Assembly: GCA_027624075.1 (NCBI GenBank)
Contig: JAQBUH010000016.1
Location: forward strand, 1-48,201
Length of the DNA: 48,201 bases
From: Chloroflexota bacterium
Lineage (GTDB): Bacteria > Chloroflexota > Dehalococcoidia > Lucifugimonadales > Lucifugimonadaceae
Direction: 5' to 3'
The position numbers and the translations under genes were made by a program. Below are positions 24,214 to 32,616 of this stretch, one piece after another (position 1 is the stretch's first letter; every line of letters begins with the position of its first letter). The notes beneath the pieces are model-generated. The model was not told the DNA's origin and made no database searches. It saw only the letters and a list, made by a program, of their open reading frames with translations.

Positions 24214-24449
24214 AGCGTTTGGAAGAGTGCCACCGAAGGGACAAGCGAAAGCTGTATCACACGTTGAAATATGCGAGCAATACGCTAAAATACGCAGAGC
24301 GATATCCAAACGACCCGCTTTGCAATCAATATATAGAGAACGCTTTACTTTGGTTGGTCGAGGCCAATAGAGAGCGAGCAGAACATAGAGGGATAAGAAA
24401 TATGATGAAACAAATCACCGCATTAAAACACAATATCATACCAAACTGA
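24213..24449 (+). pseudogene. AT-rich coding remnant, possible C-terminus of the SIR2-like gene
   Basis: An open frame of about 78 residues on the far side of the IS fragment (MERLEECHRRDKRKLYHTLK to the end ...MKQITALKHNIIPN). It is helical and charged, shares the AT-rich composition of the SIR2 fragment, and has no start signals of its own. The simplest reading is that it is the 3' end of the gene broken by the insertion, with the middle deleted. No family match is recognised, so this is inference from position and composition. Confidence 0.4.
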
Positions 24450-24466
24450 AATAATTGGTCAACTGA

Positions 24467-25729
24467 GTGGTATCTATTATCAACGCCTCTGATCGCGCGC
24501 TCCCCATCCCCGCCCCACGCAAATCCCTTGGTCTGATGATCGGGCTTTCTGCCGGGCATGGGATTAAGCATTTTGGGCAGGGGGCCTTGCTGCTCATCAG
24601 CCCTGAGATCCGGGCCGCGATGGACCTCAGCGCCGCCGCGTTCGGCGGCATCGCCGGAGCGCAGTCTGCCGCCAGCGGAATCGCAAACATCCCCGCCGGC
24701 ATCCTCGCAGACATGTACCGCAGGCGCGTCGCAGTCCTCCTCACCATCAGCATGCTCCTGGTCGGCAGCGGCTACGTCATCATCGGCCTCTCGCCCTGGT
24801 ACTGGCTCATCATCATGGCAGTCAGCATCATCGGCTTCGGCACAAGCCTGTGGCACGCCCCCGCGTTCGGCACGCTCGCCGCAAACTACCCTGAGCGCCG
24901 GGGCGTCGCAATGTCCGCGCACCTCACCGGAGCGCAGGTCGGCAACACGATCAGCCCGATCATCATCGGATTCATGCTCAGCGGCATCACGATTGGCGCT
25001 CTTTCGATCAACTGGGACGGCATGCACTGGCGGCTGGTGTCCGTGCTGCTGTTCATCCCGGCAGGGCTCACCGCGCTGGCGGTGGTGCTGCGGGTCAAGA
25101 CCGCGGGCAAGGAGTCGAAGGGCAACCTGACGGTCAGCCAGTACATGACGTCTCTAAAGCTGCTGCTCAGGAACACAGGCGTTCTTGGCATGGTGGTCCT
25201 CGGCGCGTTCAGGGGCGCGGTGCACACGTCGTTCCAGGCGTTCCTGATCCTGTATATGTATGAGGAGCTTGAGTACACGCCGTTCGTTGTCGGGCTGCAC
25301 GTTGCGCTGATCACGATGGCGGGAATAGCGTCGACGCCTGTGATGGGGATCATCTCGGACCGCGTCGGCCGGAAGCCGGTGATTGCGACCGCGATGTCGC
25401 TGATGGCGGTGCTGATCTTCTTCTTCCTGGAGTTCGACACGGGCGCGCCGCTGACGGTTCTGATCGGCTTCCTGGGGCTGTTTTTCTTCTCCGTGATGCC
25501 GATCATCACTGCGGCGGTGATGGACCAGGTTGAGGAAGGGTCGGAAGGGTCAGGGACGGCGCTGATGTTCCTCGGCGGTGCGATTATCGGCGCCGCGACG
25601 CCTGTGCTGGCGGGGAAGCTGTTCTACGACCCTTACGGCTTCACGGGCGTGGTGTGGTTTGCGGGGTCGCTGGCTGCGACGGGCGCGGTGCTTGCGGTGA
25701 TCTTGCCGACTCGGCGGCGGGCGGCGTAG
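24467..25729 (+). CDS. MFS transporter
   Basis: A 420-residue membrane protein with about 12 helices. GILADMYRRRVAV (after helix 2) is the MFS motif A, and its repeat GIISDRVGRKPVI lies in the second half. The frame opens at GTG 24467 directly after an in-frame TGA and lies at the edge of the AT-rich island, so the original start may have been altered when the island arrived; the next ATG (24536) would remove the N-terminal tail but keep helix 1. Substrate unknown. Confidence 0.8.
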   Translation: MVSIINASDRALPIPAPRKSLGLMIGLSAGHGIKHFGQGALLLISPEIRAAMDLSAAAFGGIAGAQSAASGIANIPAGILADMYRRRVAVLLTISMLLVGSGYVIIGLSPWYWLIIMAVSIIGFGTSLWHAPAFGTLAANYPERRGVAMSAHLTGAQVGNTISPIIIGFMLSGITIGALSINWDGMHWRLVSVLLFIPAGLTALAVVLRVKTAGKESKGNLTVSQYMTSLKLLLRNTGVLGMVVLGAFRGAVHTSFQAFLILYMYEELEYTPFVVGLHVALITMAGIASTPVMGIISDRVGRKPVIATAMSLMAVLIFFFLEFDTGAPLTVLIGFLGLFFFSVMPIITAAVMDQVEEGSEGSGTALMFLGGAIIGAATPVLAGKLFYDPYGFTGVVWFAGSLAATGAVLAVILPTRRRAA

Positions 25730-25800
25730 CGAGGCCGTAACGCCGGGTTGATAGTATGAGTGGCGGCACGGGCGCTGGCCGCAGGGCCGGGAGGTGAACG

Positions 25801-27306
25801 ATGTTCAGCAAACCGCTCATAGCACTGGCCGCGGTACTGGTCATGGCAGCAGTGGCGTGCGGGTCTGACGACGACGCGGCCCAGCCCGGCTCGTCCGGCA
25901 AACCTATTGCCACACCTCCGGGGCCGCCGACTCCCACATCGACAGCGTCAGGCATTCCCGTACCGGGTGCCACAAGCACGGCGTCGCCGTTCGATGGCGT
26001 CGAGACGCACCCGCTGACGCGGGTTCCATCCGGCATCCCCTCCAGGCCGGAGATGCAGCCGACGTCCACGCCGGGCGCCTCTCCTGAGCTTGAGCCGCGG
26101 ACAGACTCGTTCCCTGTCGAGGGCGGCCGGCCGTTCGTGGAGATCGGCTGGAACGTCCCGATTCCGGTTGCGAGCGAGGACCAGAGAGCGCTGATCGAGT
26201 TGCTGGCCCGGATTCCTGACACCCCGGAGAACCGTCGCCAGCTTCGACTGGGCGACCACGCGCTGTGGCGGTCGCAGATCGGCTTCGAGCTGCAGACCTT
26301 CGACGATGGAGCGGAGGCGTTCAATGACGAGTCTTTGCGTACGCTAACGTACACCGTACGTGTGGGAGTTGTTGGTCCTGATGTGCCGTCGCCAGACAGC
26401 GGCCGGTATCTGTCCGGATTTACCGACTACATGAGCGAGTTGAAGACGTTCGAGACGATGGGTTTCGACCAGCGGAATGTGGACCAGGCGGCGATAGCGG
26501 CGCCAAATGGCCCGGACTTTACCGAGATCGTCGCCGGCCGCTACGACCCCGCGCTCGCAAAGCGGCTGCTGGCTGAGTGCGACTGCCCGCAGCCAGATGC
26601 GGCGACCTCATACGGCGGTTACGAGTTCTGGTCCTGGGGTGACGGGCCACGCGGAGTCCTCAGCCTGAGGCTGGCTGCGCCGGTGTTCGATCACAGGGGT
26701 CGCGGCGGGCATGTGCTGATGACGGAAGATGGGCTGTACAGGACGCTCACGGTTCCGCTGATGGAGCGGTTGATCGACACGCTGAATGGCTCGGCGCCGA
26801 GCCTGGCGGAGTCTGCGGCCCACCGTTTCATGATGGACGTGATGGGCGCAAACAGTGCGAACGGAATCACCGTGAGTGGCGGCGATTCGTTTTCCCGTGA
26901 GGTGGCGATTCCGGAAGGTGAGGGCATGATATCGCAGCATGGCGTGTCGTCCGGGCCGCTGTACAGCGTGTCCAGGGAGTCGAACCGGGCGAATGCGCTG
27001 CTGGCGCCACTGCTGCTCCCTTATGAACTGATCGCGATGGGGTCCGGCTCGACCGGGCCGAGGCTTTTCGACCTCGTCGTGATCGTCAATGAAGATGAGC
27101 AGACGGCGGTCGAGAACGCGCTGCGACTGGCGGACAGGATAGTCAACTCGAACTCCGGTGACGGACTCCCGTGGGCGCTAACCTATCCGTCGGTGGAACT
27201 TTCGGTGAGCGGGAGGCACCTGGTGGCCCGGCTCTTCGGTCCAGGCCCGGACTCGCTTCGCTTCAACAACAGCGTTGAACTGCTATTTGCGCACCAGGGT
27301 GAGTGA
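25801..27306 (+). CDS. Large lipoprotein of unknown function
   Basis: A 501-residue lipoprotein: signal peptide with VMAAVAC (cysteine about residue 20), then a Pro/Thr/Ser-rich linker to about residue 100, then a 400-residue soluble domain without a motif I recognise. Features include a CDCPQP cysteine pair (about 260-262), alternating helix and strand, and a Ser/Gly-rich segment (GSGSTGPRLFDLVVIVNEDE). It might be a surface receptor or inhibitor-like fold, but there is no basis to choose. GGGAGGTGA sits before the ATG. It follows the MFS gene by 71 bases and may share its transcript. Confidence 0.65.
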   Translation: MFSKPLIALAAVLVMAAVACGSDDDAAQPGSSGKPIATPPGPPTPTSTASGIPVPGATSTASPFDGVETHPLTRVPSGIPSRPEMQPTSTPGASPELEPRTDSFPVEGGRPFVEIGWNVPIPVASEDQRALIELLARIPDTPENRRQLRLGDHALWRSQIGFELQTFDDGAEAFNDESLRTLTYTVRVGVVGPDVPSPDSGRYLSGFTDYMSELKTFETMGFDQRNVDQAAIAAPNGPDFTEIVAGRYDPALAKRLLAECDCPQPDAATSYGGYEFWSWGDGPRGVLSLRLAAPVFDHRGRGGHVLMTEDGLYRTLTVPLMERLIDTLNGSAPSLAESAAHRFMMDVMGANSANGITVSGGDSFSREVAIPEGEGMISQHGVSSGPLYSVSRESNRANALLAPLLLPYELIAMGSGSTGPRLFDLVVIVNEDEQTAVENALRLADRIVNSNSGDGLPWALTYPSVELSVSGRHLVARLFGPGPDSLRFNNSVELLFAHQGE

Positions 27307-27349
27307 GCTTCCGCTGTCCGTGACCAAATACGGTCCCAGCGGAGTCTGG

Positions 27350-27646
27350 CTAGACGGATTCGACGAGCGTGTCGTGTATGGACCCTGACAGAATCAGGTC
27401 GCCGACCGTGGACAGCAGTTTCTGGTATTCCTCGTCGCTCTGCACCTTCTTGAGCAACGTCTCCAGCTCTACGAGACTGCCAACGTCAATCGCCCAGTGG
27501 ACTCGCGGCCTCCCGAACTGTTCCACGAACATCGTCAGGTTCGCTCCGTGTTTGGAGTTAATGTGGTCGGTCACGCCTTTGCCCCACTGCACAAGCGGAC
27601 CAAACTTCCCTGCGTTAGCCGTTGCAGTCCTGACCCATCGAATCAT
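27350..27646 (-). CDS. Small alpha/beta-barrel-like protein, unknown
   Basis: 98 residues, soluble, with no signal. The layout (strand MIRWVRTAT, helix with VTDHINSKHG, strand LTMFVEQFG, then RVHWAIDVGSLVELETLLKK) resembles ferredoxin-like dimeric barrels such as NIPSNAP or Dabb proteins. That is a shape-level guess. It converges on the lipoprotein gene with a 43-base gap. Confidence 0.55.
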   Translation of the reverse strand: MIRWVRTATANAGKFGPLVQWGKGVTDHINSKHGANLTMFVEQFGRPRVHWAIDVGSLVELETLLKKVQSDEEYQKLLSTVGDLILSGSIHDTLVESV

Positions 27647-28043
27647 GTCGTTACGTCCTTACAGCATGACAGCACGTCGCCGGCTGTACCATTCCGGCAG
27701 GCAGCCCTGTCAACTGTAGCTGTCTCGTTGACAGCCTCAAACACCATTACGGTAAAGCTCTAAGAAAATCCTATCTATGTAGATTCGCCTCGTTCTAAGC
27801 GGCCTGAGAAAATAGCTCATGTTGACCCTTCAGATCAACATGACAAGATTCAAACCCGCCTCGGATATCCTTGTCCGCGGCGTCACCTGCAGGGCGAACA
27901 GCGCCACGGCACGCGTCCATCGTTTCTCCCCTCTTCTCAGGCCGGGGCAGAGTAAACGTCAACGGAATCAAGTCAGGGAGTGACCGCAAGTCGTCCGTGC
28001 CGCCGGCTGCTCGCCCGATCGACGATAAACCAACGGAGAAAAC
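27647..28043. other. 397-base gap with three inverted repeats
   Basis: No gene is seen. Two overlapping and mutually exclusive hairpins occur at 27707-27735: CTGTCAAC/GTTGACAG (8-bp arms, 12-base spacer) and GCTGTC/GACAGC (6-bp arms). A third perfect repeat TCATGTTGA/TCAACATGA (9-bp arms, 9-base loop) lies at 27817-27843. The stretch 27735-27845 is AT-rich for this genome and probably carries the promoter or control region of the amidohydrolase gene at 28044. Confidence 0.5.
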
Positions 28044-28886
28044 ATGCGCGCAATAGACATACACGTCCACGTGCCGCGGCACCCTGAGCTGGCGGAGTAC
28101 GGCATTGAGCCAGGGCTGCGCAAGATGTTCCGGATGGATGGAGAGCCGGACAGCGTCGAGCAGATGGCGGCCCGCTACGCGGCGGCGGACGTCAAAGCGG
28201 TCATCTTCTCAGTCGACGCGGAGACCGAGACAGGCGACCGCCCTGACCCCAATGACTACGTGGCAGATATCGTCAGGCGTTACCCTGAGCGGTTCTTCGG
28301 CTTTGCGACCGTCGACCCGCGCAAGGGCGAGGCGGCGGTCGATGAGCTGGAGCGAGCCGTCACTGACCTCGGGCTGATCGGCCTGAAGCTGCACCCGATC
28401 CACATGGCGTTCTTCCCTGACGACCCGGCGTTCGAGCCTCTTTTTAGCGCCGCAGAGCGGCTCGGGGTCCCGGTCCTGATGCACACAGGCTACGCCGCGG
28501 CCGGAGCGGGCACGCCGGGCGGTGGAGGGTTCAAGCTGGCGTACGCGCGGCCCATCCCGCACGTCGACAACCTGGCCGCAGACCATCCTGACCTGAAGAT
28601 CATCATGGCGCACCCCGCATGGCCGTGGATCGATGAGCAGATAGCTGTGGCTCTGCACAAGCCGAATGTGTTTATCGACCTGTCAGGCTGGGCGCCGAAG
28701 TACATCCCGAAGCAGCTCATCGCCGAGGCCGGTGGCAGGCTGCGCAGGAAGGTGCTGTTCGGCTCAGACTACCCGTATATGCCGCCTGAGCGCTGGCTGG
28801 AGGAGTTCGCCGCGCTCGACATACCGGACGAGGCGCGGGGCCTGATCCTGCTGGAGAACGCGAAGACCGTGCTATCGCTTGGCTAG
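28044..28886 (+). CDS. Amidohydrolase 2 family protein (ACMSD-like)
   Basis: A 280-residue TIM-barrel hydrolase or decarboxylase. The N-terminal IDIHVH holds the HxH metal pair (residues 7 and 9), VLMHTGY the third histidine, IIMAHPAWPW the fourth, and LFGSDYPYMPPE the catalytic aspartate. This is the Amidohydro_2 layout seen in ACMSD, resorcylate decarboxylases and related enzymes, which remove CO2 or open rings. Substrate unknown. Its end overlaps the convergent MFS gene by 15 bases. Confidence 0.85.
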   Translation: MRAIDIHVHVPRHPELAEYGIEPGLRKMFRMDGEPDSVEQMAARYAAADVKAVIFSVDAETETGDRPDPNDYVADIVRRYPERFFGFATVDPRKGEAAVDELERAVTDLGLIGLKLHPIHMAFFPDDPAFEPLFSAAERLGVPVLMHTGYAAAGAGTPGGGGFKLAYARPIPHVDNLAADHPDLKIIMAHPAWPWIDEQIAVALHKPNVFIDLSGWAPKYIPKQLIAEAGGRLRRKVLFGSDYPYMPPERWLEEFAALDIPDEARGLILLENAKTVLSLG

Positions 28887-30182
28887 CGCCGGCGCCATTG
28901 TGGGTTCTGCGTCATCTGCCACTGGCATCTTCGGCTTTCTTGCCGCAAGCGCCGCCAGCGAGCCGAGTCCGGCGAGTCCGGCAAGGACCAGGAACGGGAC
29001 CTGGTAGTTGCCCGTCGCGTCGTACATGATGCCGGCGAAGAGCGGGCCGGCCGTCATGCCGATCATCACGATCATCGACGTGAACCCCATGATTGTTGCG
29101 TAGTGCGCACGGCCAAAGTAGTCGGCGCGTATCGAGTTGATGAGTGGCGACCTGACACCCCACGCTACGCCGTGCAGCACCGCAAACGCCAGCGCGCCGG
29201 TCAACGATGTCGAGAGCGCGAAGATAGCAAACCCTGCTCCGTGTGCGAGCATGCAGCCCGCGATGCCAACCTTTTTGTTGATGCGGTCGCCGATGTAGCC
29301 TCCGCTGAGCTGAGCAGTGATAACCACGATCGCCAGAACTGCCACGACGAGGCCAGCAGTCCCGGCAGTCAGGCCCATGCCTTCCACCATGTGCGGGATC
29401 TGGTGGAGCAGGGCAGCGCCGACAACAAGCAGTGCCAACCCGTGGCTGATCGACAGCATCCAGAACGCCTGGGTCTTAAGGGCCTGCCGGGCGGTGAGGC
29501 CGGTGATCTTCGGCGCCGCCTGGACCTTCCCGTCACGGTAGGTTTGCTGCGCGCCGTCCGGCAGCAGTCCGTACTGTTCTGGCGAGTGGCGCATTACCTG
29601 GGTCAGAGGGAGTCCGACGACGAGGATGATGATGCCCGATGCGAGCGATGTGGTCCGCCAGCCGAACTCCGAGAGGCTCCAGACGACGATTGGCACTGTG
29701 AGAGCGCCGACGCTCATGCCTGTCATCATGACGCCGAGCGACATGGCCCGCTTGCGGGCGAACCAGTTTGTGACGGTGGTCGCGAGCGGCATGAAGCCGC
29801 CGAGGCTGGAGCCTAGCGCCATGAGCCCGAACGCGATGTAGAACGTGAGAAGCGAGTCGATGCGGCTCAGGTAGATGAACCCGGCGCCGAAGAGGACCAT
29901 GCCGATGCGCATCATGGAGCGCGGACCAAAGCGGTCTATCGCCCAGCCCTGGACTGGTCCGAGAATGCCGCTCTCTGCCCTCGCCATCGAGAACGCGCCT
30001 GAGAGTTGTCCGCGTGACCAGCCGAAGTCTGCCTGGAGCGGCAGCACGTATGCGCTGAACGCGTGGAACAGCAGGCCGCCGTTGAGGACCTGGATGAAGA
30101 AGCCAGCGATGACGATCCACCAGCCGAAGAAGATGCCGTGGCGCGCTCTGCGCCGGGCGATAACGGTAGATTTCTCAATCAG
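28872..30182 (-). CDS. MFS transporter without a canonical start codon for its first helix
   Basis: An MFS carrier (oxalate/formate antiporter or monocarboxylate-like type) with about 12 helices. The first ATG/GTG/TTG in the frame is a GTG at 30047, giving 391 residues that begin inside the family's N-terminal pattern. Upstream of it the same frame encodes GIFFGWWIVIAGFFIQVL and then GGLLFHAFSAY, the normal first helix of this group, and stays open to a TAG at 30240-30242 without any ATG, GTG or TTG. The end given here (30182) is a CTG that could start a full-length protein; ATT at 30179 is another option. A lost start codon is equally possible. Confidence 0.7.
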   Translation of the reverse strand: MIEKSTVIARRRARHGIFFGWWIVIAGFFIQVLNGGLLFHAFSAYVLPLQADFGWSRGQLSGAFSMARAESGILGPVQGWAIDRFGPRSMMRIGMVLFGAGFIYLSRIDSLLTFYIAFGLMALGSSLGGFMPLATTVTNWFARKRAMSLGVMMTGMSVGALTVPIVVWSLSEFGWRTTSLASGIIILVVGLPLTQVMRHSPEQYGLLPDGAQQTYRDGKVQAAPKITGLTARQALKTQAFWMLSISHGLALLVVGAALLHQIPHMVEGMGLTAGTAGLVVAVLAIVVITAQLSGGYIGDRINKKVGIAGCMLAHGAGFAIFALSTSLTGALAFAVLHGVAWGVRSPLINSIRADYFGRAHYATIMGFTSMIVMIGMTAGPLFAGIMYDATGNYQVPFLVLAGLAGLGSLAALAARKPKMPVADDAEPTMAPALAKR

Positions 30183-30377
30183 CGAATGGTGGTGTGGATG
30201 AGTTTTGGACTGCTCGGCTATCTGGGGGGCAAACGCTTTCTACAGGTTGCCGGGGCTTCGGTGAAATGGCGGGCTCGCGGTAGGCGGGTGACCGGCTTCT
30301 CACTCTACTCCCGTGGGACCGGGACGGCTCTGTTCCAATCGGCTCGAAACAGGTCCCGTCTGGCTGATGGACCCGGC

Positions 30378-31475
30378 CTACGTCAGGTCGAACTTCAGCT
30401 CAAGCTCGGCTGTGATCGACTTGAACCACTCGATCACCTCCGGGTGGTAAGGGATCCCCTTCTCCAGCCGCTCAGCCTTCGTCTCCGCCTCGGGGAGACC
30501 CGGGTAAAAGACCCGCTCATGCCCCGGCGCAGGTTTGGTTGCGGCAAGCCCGGAGAGGAAGGCGTCCATGTCGTCCTTGAACTTGTTGACGTCTGTGAAC
30601 GAGTCGATCTTGTACGCCGAAAAGAAGTGTCCCGACTGGCCGGAGATGAAGCCGGGGCCGATGCCTGAGAGCGTGCAGCACATGATGTCCACGATGCAGG
30701 CGAAGCCGTAGCCCTTGTGGGAGCCGTTCTCACGGGTCCCGCCGAACGGCAGCATGTACCACTGGCGGCCTTCGCCACGGATATCGACCTCCGGCACAAC
30801 CGTCTCGCCCATAGGCACGCCCTCGGCGTCTGTCAGCCAGTTTGCGAAGACGGGCCTGTTCATGCGCTGCAGGATGCGGATCTTGTTTGCGGCGACCTGC
30901 GTTGTGGCTGCGTCGAACAGGAACGGCGGCTCTTTGCGGGCGGGCGCGGCCCACGCGATGGGGTTTGTGCCGAAACGAGGCTCCGCGCCGAAGGTTGGCA
31001 GCATGGCGAAGCCGCCGCCACCGGTCATGCAGACGCCGATCATGTCATGTTCAAGCGCCATCATGGCGTGGTAGCCGGCCGCGCCAAGGTGCCCCGAGTT
31101 TTTGAGTACCGTGACGCCGACTCCGTGCTTTTCGGCGCGCTGGATGGCGTCTCTCATGGCGATTGGCGCTGTGTGCAGGCCGTTGCCACGGTCGCCGTCC
31201 CACGTTGCGGTGACAGTGGACTCCCGCTCTATCCTCATGTTGGGGCGAGGGTTGAGCGTGCCGTCGTTGTATCCGTTGACGTAGTGCCGGAGCATGTTGG
31301 ACACGCCGTGAGTGTCGACTCCGTGGATATCGGCGTGCATCAGGACGTCTGCGGAGAGGGCTGCGGCTTCGTCTGTGAGGCCCATCTTCCTGAAGATCGC
31401 ATCGGTTACGGCGCGGGCTTTGGGCTCAGGGACGCGTACCGCCTCTTCTTCTGAAACGTGAAACCTCTCCAGCAT
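30378..31475 (-). CDS. Malate/L-lactate (LDH2-type) dehydrogenase
   Basis: A 365-residue NAD(P)-dependent oxidoreductase of the LDH2/MDG2 family, which is unrelated to Rossmann dehydrogenases. Signature blocks are HADIHGVDTHGVS (about 48-60, catalytic His), NSGHLGAAGYHAM (about 126-138) and GTNPIAWAAPA, with GSHKGYGFACIVDI near residue 260. Members oxidise malate, lactate, ureidoglycolate or related 2-hydroxyacids. The ATG at 31475 (MLERFHVSEEE) is used; a frame extension to 31631 runs into repeat DNA. It lies next to an MFS carrier on the same strand, so transport and oxidation of one hydroxyacid may be linked. Confidence 0.86.
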   Translation of the reverse strand: MLERFHVSEEEAVRVPEPKARAVTDAIFRKMGLTDEAAALSADVLMHADIHGVDTHGVSNMLRHYVNGYNDGTLNPRPNMRIERESTVTATWDGDRGNGLHTAPIAMRDAIQRAEKHGVGVTVLKNSGHLGAAGYHAMMALEHDMIGVCMTGGGGFAMLPTFGAEPRFGTNPIAWAAPARKEPPFLFDAATTQVAANKIRILQRMNRPVFANWLTDAEGVPMGETVVPEVDIRGEGRQWYMLPFGGTRENGSHKGYGFACIVDIMCCTLSGIGPGFISGQSGHFFSAYKIDSFTDVNKFKDDMDAFLSGLAATKPAPGHERVFYPGLPEAETKAERLEKGIPYHPEVIEWFKSITAELELKFDLT

Positions 31476-31626
31476 GTGCGTGTTCCTGTCTGTGGCTCTT
31501 GGATTGCCAGTTGTGATGCGAGACGGCGATTGTGCCGGGGGCCGGGCCAGTCGCCGCGCTAGTTGCCTGATAGCTGATTGGCAGACCGGCAGAATCGTAG
31601 CACTTCGGTGAGGGTGTGGACGGTAT

Positions 31627-31908
31627 GTCATGCTGAGCTTGACTCAGCATCTCTCATGTGACTGCACGACCTTCGCCAACCACTTCGACTGGCTGAGGAC
31701 GGCGGTCTGGAATGAGAGACAAACCACCCTCTCCTCAATCCGGGGCCACGAGGGAAGAAGAGGATGTCAACGGAGCCAATCTCTCTTGTGACCGTGTTTG
31801 GTGGGTAAGATCCCTCCGCTAAGGCCGGGATGACAAACCAGACATCAGGGCCAGCTTTTTGTCATTCTGAACTCGACCCGAAGACAGGCTCAGGACGCAA
31901 TTCAGGAC
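31627..31908. repeat. Second cluster of dispersed palindromic repeats in a 501-base gap
   Basis: The gap 31476-31976 contains no gene. At 31627-31654 a copy reads ATGCTGAG-CTTGA-CTCAGCAT, with both arms changed in a matching way relative to the copy at 7524. At 31781-31834 lies the second block (CCGTGTTTGGTGGGTAAG, then AAGGCCGGGATGAC), and at 31861-31908 a third copy opens GTCATTCTGA and contains GACAGGCTCAGGACGCAA, matching the inverse of 5969-5986 in part. The cluster marks the space between two minus-strand genes. Confidence 0.7.
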
Positions 31909-31976
31909 GGCAAACGCGCCAAAGCTCCTCTCTCTGTTTCGAGAATTGGGTTCCCGAAATGGGGAGAGGGAAGCCG

Positions 31977-32441
31977 TTACCTCCGCAGCAACAGCACCGG
32001 CGCCACGTCGGACCGGACTATGTCGTCTGCGACGCTGCCAAGAAGCGCACGCTTGATGCCTCGTCGGCCGCGAGTGGCCATCACGATCAGGTCAACCTTT
32101 TCGGACTTCGCGAACTTCTTGATCATGGTTGCCGGATCGCCTGTCAGCACCTCCGCGCGGGCCTTGATGCCCTTCTCCTCGAGTTGCCTGCGACGCGTGT
32201 TGAGCTGGTTACGCGCCCTCTTCACACCGATCTGGTTCTCGATGTCTGCCGCCTCCGCTGCCATTTCGTACATGGAGATCGAGCCGGGCATGCCCATCCC
32301 GACCGCGGGTATGTTGGCCGGAGGAACCACCCTGAACAGGATCAACTCACCCCCGAGCTTCTCCGCCAACTCCTCGGCATGATCGACGGCCTTGCCGCCC
32401 GCTCTCGAACCGTCGAGTAGAACCATGATCTTCTTGTACAT
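31977..32441 (-). CDS. Universal stress protein (UspA family)
   Basis: 154 residues, one Usp domain. The ATP-binding signature G-x2-G-x9-G-S is present in ATRGRRGIKRALLGSVADDI near the C-terminus, so it should bind ATP. A short Met/Gly-rich loop (VGMGMPGSISMYEM, about 47-60) sits after the second strand, at the same place as a similar insert in the two-domain stress protein at 39078. A strong AGGAGGG precedes the ATG. Confidence 0.87.
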   Translation of the reverse strand: MYKKIMVLLDGSRAGGKAVDHAEELAEKLGGELILFRVVPPANIPAVGMGMPGSISMYEMAAEAADIENQIGVKRARNQLNTRRRQLEEKGIKARAEVLTGDPATMIKKFAKSEKVDLIVMATRGRRGIKRALLGSVADDIVRSDVAPVLLLRR

Positions 32442-32616
32442 CGTGTCCCTCCTGCGCTATTGATGTCTAACTGAAATCGTATGCCATGTCGAGACCACGA
32501 AACCGGCTTGCGCATGAGGATTTACTGAGCGACCGGTATCACTCGAACGCCGTCCGCGACAGCGTTTGTGCCAGGCCCGGGCGGGTGTCGGCAGGCTGCG
32601 CTACCATCGCTCCCAT

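Noticed and set aside
30063-30668. 201-codon plus ORF between the MFS and LDH2-type genes
   Set aside because: It is antisense to the clear N-terminal helix of the MFS protein and to the C-terminus of the dehydrogenase; no start signal or motif.
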